From Xenorhabdus thuongxuanensis (GTDB lineage: Bacteria; Pseudomonadota; Gammaproteobacteria; Enterobacterales; Enterobacteriaceae), in the NCBI RefSeq assembly GCF_001908095.1, contig NZ_MKGR01000010.1:55456-119455 (forward strand): 64,000 nt of DNA. The letters run 5' to 3'. Numbering within the stretch: the first letter of the stretch is position 1; every line of letters starts with the position of its first letter. The notes beneath the pieces were generated by a model. That model was not told where the DNA came from and did no database searches. It saw only the letters and a program-made list of their open reading frames with translations. The translations under genes were made by a program, and so were the position numbers. Positions 60,610-64,000 of the stretch are shown here, in pieces.

Positions 60610-63600
60610 ATGGACTCGTATATAAATCATAAAGTTTTTCGGCTTTCTATTCTCATGTATTCGCTTTTTTTACCCTTTACTCCGACGAGTGCGCTTTCAG
60701 CGGGTGAAAAGATTCAAGAGAATAGAATGTCCTTACAGGGATCAGAAAATGAAAAGAACACCAATCAGGCGCAAGATAAGCAAGCTGCTCTCGATAAAGA
60801 AGCAGGAGTCATCGCACAAAATATCCATAGGGTGAGTAATATCTTATCCTCTTCCCCATCCCAATTAACCGAACAAGCAAAATCCTATGCTTTGGGGAAA
60901 ATCAATGGTGCGATATCCACGGAAACGCAAAAATGGTTATCCAGATTTGGTACAGCCAATATCAATCTTTCCGTCGATAAAAAAGGAAAACTGGATAGCA
61001 GCTCCCTGGATCTACTGTTACCCCTCTATGACAATAAAGCGGATTGGCTATTTTTCTCTCAGTTAGGTTATCGCCGACACGATAGCCGCAATACCCTAAA
61101 CCTCGGTCTTGGTGGACGTTATTTCACAACCGATTGGATGTATGGTTTAAATACCTTCCTTGACAATGATTTCACGGGACAACATCAACGGTTGGGTGTT
61201 GGCGGAGAAATCTGGACTGATTATATTAAATTGTCTGCCAACACATACTGGCGCTTGAGCAAATGGCGCCAATCCCCCAGAGAACTGGAATATGAAGAAC
61301 GGCCAGCCAACGGCTACGATATCAATGGTGAATTTTTCTTACCAGCTTATCCAAACATTGGGGGTAAGTTGAGTTATGAACAGTACTTCGGCGATAACGT
61401 TGCCCTGTTCAATCGGAAAACCAAGCAAAAAAACCCTAACCTTGCCCGACTTGGCCTAAATTATACCCCGATTCCACTGATGACAATGGGTGTGGATTAT
61501 AAACTCGGAAGCAGTGGACACAGTGAGGCTCTCTTCCAGGCCAATCTGAATTATCGTTTTGGTATACCTTTTGCGGATCAAATTTCACCGAATAGCGTTG
61601 CTGCTATGCGCACACTGATGGGAAGCCGTTATGATATCGTGCAAAGAAACAACCATATCGTGCTGGACTACAAGAAAAAACCCGTGTTCAACCTCGCTTT
61701 GCCAAATACATTAAGCGGATATAGTGCCCAACATGTTCAAATCACCCCTAATATTACCGCTGAGCAAAAACTGAAAAAGTTATCATGGCAGGCTAATGAA
61801 GAGTTCCATAAAAACGGGGGAGCTATCACACCTCATGGCAGATCTGTTGAACTGGACTTGCCGAAATATTCTGCCAAGGGAATAAACAGCTATACCCTGT
61901 CTGCTATTTCTGAAGTCACGGGCAACAATAAGCCCATGACATCTTACATGAATGTGGTTGTTGAACCTTTTGCCATTAAAGACCAAAGCATCAAGCCAAA
62001 TGGCACAGGCCCTATAATTTCCAATGGCAAACCGGCTTATGATCTGGCAGCCACAATCACCTATGGCAATAAAAACAACCCGCCAATTAAAAACAAGGCA
62101 ATATCGAACGTAAAATGGAGCATCGATCCACCAGATAAACATGCAACATTAACCTGGGACTCAGCAGGCATGACTAATGATGCAGGCCAATTAACTGCCA
62201 TGTTGAGCAGTACTCAACCGATTGATCCGAAAACAAAGATTTATCTGTCAATGGATGAGCAACCTAAATTGGAAATAAAAGGCGATAAGCCATTTTATTT
62301 CACTAATCTTAGTGATGCTATTCAGGCCAAAGATTTTGTATTCGACCAAAAAGGGCCTTATGAGGCAACAGAACGCAAACCAATCATTGTGACTGCGACT
62401 GTATTCGATCTCAATGGCTATCGCATCAATAAAAAAATGGATATGAACTTACAATGGAGCATCGAACCCGCTGATCTACCGGGATTATCGGTTAAGCCCG
62501 CGCCTGGCTATGAGAACTCCTCTGATCAGGAGGGTAAAATCAAGGCGATTGTAACCAGTACTCAGGTAGTGAAAGGTGCTAAAGTTGAAGTATTGATTAA
62601 TGACAAACATCAAAGCTTCTCTGAGCCACTCGATTTTGTCACACCAGAAAGCCTGAAGTTTGCATTCGGTGCAATATCGCAATCACCTGTGGGACCAATA
62701 ACCGCTGGCGGAAAAGAGCGCTATACCTATAAAGTGCCAGTCATCGACGCAGAAAGCAGACTTCCTCTTAAAAATCAGACCCTTGTTAAACTTAAAGCGG
62801 AAATAATGAATGCCGCTTCTAATGTCACTCCGCCTGTAGAAGAAATTAAACTTGAGATTCCTACAAATCCAACTACCGATAACGAGGGTTATGTAACTCT
62901 TTCTATGTCAAGTCTTGTCGGTATAGATGGACTTTATTTCAAACTAATGCCAGATGCAGCCAGTGAAAATGATGCAAATAGCATACAATCCGTACCGGTA
63001 AGCTTCGATTCTGCTCCAGTACCAGTGGGAATTCTGATGGGTGCGAAAGGTTCAAATGTTACGAAATATATCGCTGAGCAGGGAAGACCCTATAACGTAC
63101 ATGGAGATCTGATTATTCAACTGGCGCAGGATGGAACGCAGTTGTATGATGACGCACCAATTAACGCCCCAGATGGTACGCAGACCACAAGCGTTACATC
63201 AAGTATCAAATCTTCCAATCCTAACTTAGTGAAAGTAGATACACTAAACGGGGAAATAACATTCCCCATAAATAGTTTCTCCATTGAGCAATGGCCGGTA
63301 ACAGTGACACTCACCAAAACATTTATGGATACGGGAGTAAAATCTAGTTATTACTATACCTTCAACCCACGGAGATACCTACTTATCCCTGACCATCCTG
63401 ATACGAGTGGTTCGAATTCGAAAACTGTTCCCTTGAATGGCTCTCCAGACTGTCAAGATTTGGATTGGACTGGCAAAGATAATATCAATCTCTATGGCCA
63501 GAACGCTGTCACACCGAACCTGACTGATATAGGCGCAACTCCGCAAACGACGACTCTAACTTCAATTAGTTATGAATATGACAAAGCGCAGTTCCCTTAC

Positions 63601-63795
63601 TTTGGATTGGAATATCTTCGGAATCACACGGCGGGGACTAATATATTGAAAATACATACGCCATCAGAGGGAGGACTTTATTATGGATATAACTACGATA
63701 CAAGGGAAGCTAAAAAGGCAAGTCTATCTGCTCCTTCGTCAATGCTCCTTTGTGTAATACGCGTTGATGGTTATGGACAAGTTTCACCATATTAA
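60610..63795 (+). CDS. Inverse autotransporter (intimin/invasin family) without LysM
   Basis: A 1061-residue outer-membrane adhesin. The start at ATG 60610 has GAGGA seven bases upstream; an in-frame ATG five codons earlier lacks it. Residues 1-32 are the signal peptide (VFRLSILMYSLFLPFTPTSALSA). A linker of about 60 residues with no LysM is followed by the intimin-type barrel (about 105-345, WLSRFGTANINLSVDKKGKLDSSSLDLLLPL to ANLNYRFGIPFADQI), several Ig-like domains (about 460-900) and a C-terminal region with two cysteines (SPDCQDLDW and MLLCVIRV), possibly a disulfide-closed tip. The barrel is homologous to that of the 24.4 kb adhesin, but the passengers differ. Confidence 0.9.
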   Translation: MDSYINHKVFRLSILMYSLFLPFTPTSALSAGEKIQENRMSLQGSENEKNTNQAQDKQAALDKEAGVIAQNIHRVSNILSSSPSQLTEQAKSYALGKINGAISTETQKWLSRFGTANINLSVDKKGKLDSSSLDLLLPLYDNKADWLFFSQLGYRRHDSRNTLNLGLGGRYFTTDWMYGLNTFLDNDFTGQHQRLGVGGEIWTDYIKLSANTYWRLSKWRQSPRELEYEERPANGYDINGEFFLPAYPNIGGKLSYEQYFGDNVALFNRKTKQKNPNLARLGLNYTPIPLMTMGVDYKLGSSGHSEALFQANLNYRFGIPFADQISPNSVAAMRTLMGSRYDIVQRNNHIVLDYKKKPVFNLALPNTLSGYSAQHVQITPNITAEQKLKKLSWQANEEFHKNGGAITPHGRSVELDLPKYSAKGINSYTLSAISEVTGNNKPMTSYMNVVVEPFAIKDQSIKPNGTGPIISNGKPAYDLAATITYGNKNNPPIKNKAISNVKWSIDPPDKHATLTWDSAGMTNDAGQLTAMLSSTQPIDPKTKIYLSMDEQPKLEIKGDKPFYFTNLSDAIQAKDFVFDQKGPYEATERKPIIVTATVFDLNGYRINKKMDMNLQWSIEPADLPGLSVKPAPGYENSSDQEGKIKAIVTSTQVVKGAKVEVLINDKHQSFSEPLDFVTPESLKFAFGAISQSPVGPITAGGKERYTYKVPVIDAESRLPLKNQTLVKLKAEIMNAASNVTPPVEEIKLEIPTNPTTDNEGYVTLSMSSLVGIDGLYFKLMPDAASENDANSIQSVPVSFDSAPVPVGILMGAKGSNVTKYIAEQGRPYNVHGDLIIQLAQDGTQLYDDAPINAPDGTQTTSVTSSIKSSNPNLVKVDTLNGEITFPINSFSIEQWPVTVTLTKTFMDTGVKSSYYYTFNPRRYLLIPDHPDTSGSNSKTVPLNGSPDCQDLDWTGKDNINLYGQNAVTPNLTDIGATPQTTTLTSISYEYDKAQFPYFGLEYLRNHTAGTNILKIHTPSEGGLYYGYNYDTREAKKASLSAPSSMLLCVIRVDGYGQVSPY

Positions 63796-63812
63796 ACTAC
63801 GCTTAATATAAA

Positions 63813-63853
63813 TCAGCACAGACTCAATTAAACTTGGGTCTGTGCTTTTTTAT
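63813..63853 (+). terminator. Terminator after the second adhesin gene
   Basis: Stem AGCACAGAC / GTCTGTGCT with an internal loop and a TTTTTT tail, 20 bases after the stop. Confidence 0.88.
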
Positions 63854-63898
63854 TATGGCTTTAGCCAGTTTAAGATGCGTTAGCTTCTTAAACATAAA

Positions 63899-63919
63899 AC
63901 CACCCGCTATGCGGGTGGA
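63899..63919. repeat. Perfect hairpin, possible IS200-like element end
   Basis: CCACCCGC-TAT-GCGGGTGG is a perfect 8-bp stem with a three-base loop near the right edge. Subterminal hairpins of this kind occur at the left end of IS200/IS605 elements, followed by a leader before the transposase; the window ends before any ORF could appear. An alternative is a simple terminator or REP-like repeat. Confidence 0.35.
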
Positions 63920-64000
63920 GTTCAAGGGTTATACCAAGAAAAACACCTTTCCGTTACGATATAGATGTTCAAGCTAATATACGTAACTTAAATAAGGAAA

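Overview
The window reads as a chromosomal segment of an enterobacterium of the Morganellaceae, most like Xenorhabdus or Photorhabdus. This is inferred from close resemblance of the housekeeping proteins to E. coli, the conserved gene orders (rimP-nusA-infB-rbfA-truB-rpsO-pnp-nlpI-deaD; secG-glmM-folP-ftsH-rlmE; obgE-rpmA-rplU/ispB; mdh/argR), moderate GC in the core with very AT-rich accessory stretches, and invasin-type adhesins. No database search was possible, so the genus is a guess.

Layout. 1-4.7 kb: the end of an NhaC-type antiporter gene, dcyD, a LysE-type exporter, a VapBC toxin-antitoxin pair followed by a decayed rtcR remnant, rnz and an AhpD-like gene. 4.7-17.8 kb: the region equivalent to E. 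coli pyrLBI-ridA and nrdDG, but pyrB and pyrI are separated by about 8.2 kb of accessory DNA. That insert holds a ydeP-type molybdoenzyme gene, a relic of a type III restriction enzyme, an AT-rich four-gene operon (HTH/S24-like regulator, unknown protein, VUT/YhhQ-type transporter, metallophosphoesterase) and a VanX-like dipeptidase/DUF819 pair. nrdD here lacks the N-terminal ATP-cone and is preceded by a well-spaced pair of NrdR boxes.

17.8-30.1 kb: yhbP, a DUF1471 gene, yhbQ, yhbS with a decayed yhbT, an HlyD plus two ABC-2 permeases without an ATPase, an AT-rich spacer, a large LysM-containing inverse autotransporter, and the btsS-btsR two-component system.

30.2-53.2 kb: almost entirely core translation, RNA-decay and cell-envelope genes on the minus strand, with two tRNA genes (initiator Met, Leu-GAG); yhbY and dacB are on the plus strand. 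53.4-60.2 kb: ispB, two tandem Mu-type HTH genes divergent from sfsB, mdh divergent from argR (with an ARG box in the argR promoter), mpl and fbp. 60.6-63.8 kb: a second inverse autotransporter lacking LysM, then a terminator and a hairpin that may be the end of an IS200-like element at the window edge.

The best candidates for something undescribed are the 9.3-11.9 kb four-gene operon, the ATP-cone-less NrdD under apparent NrdR control, and the split pyrBI operon with a hairpin between the pyrI Shine-Dalgarno and start codon.
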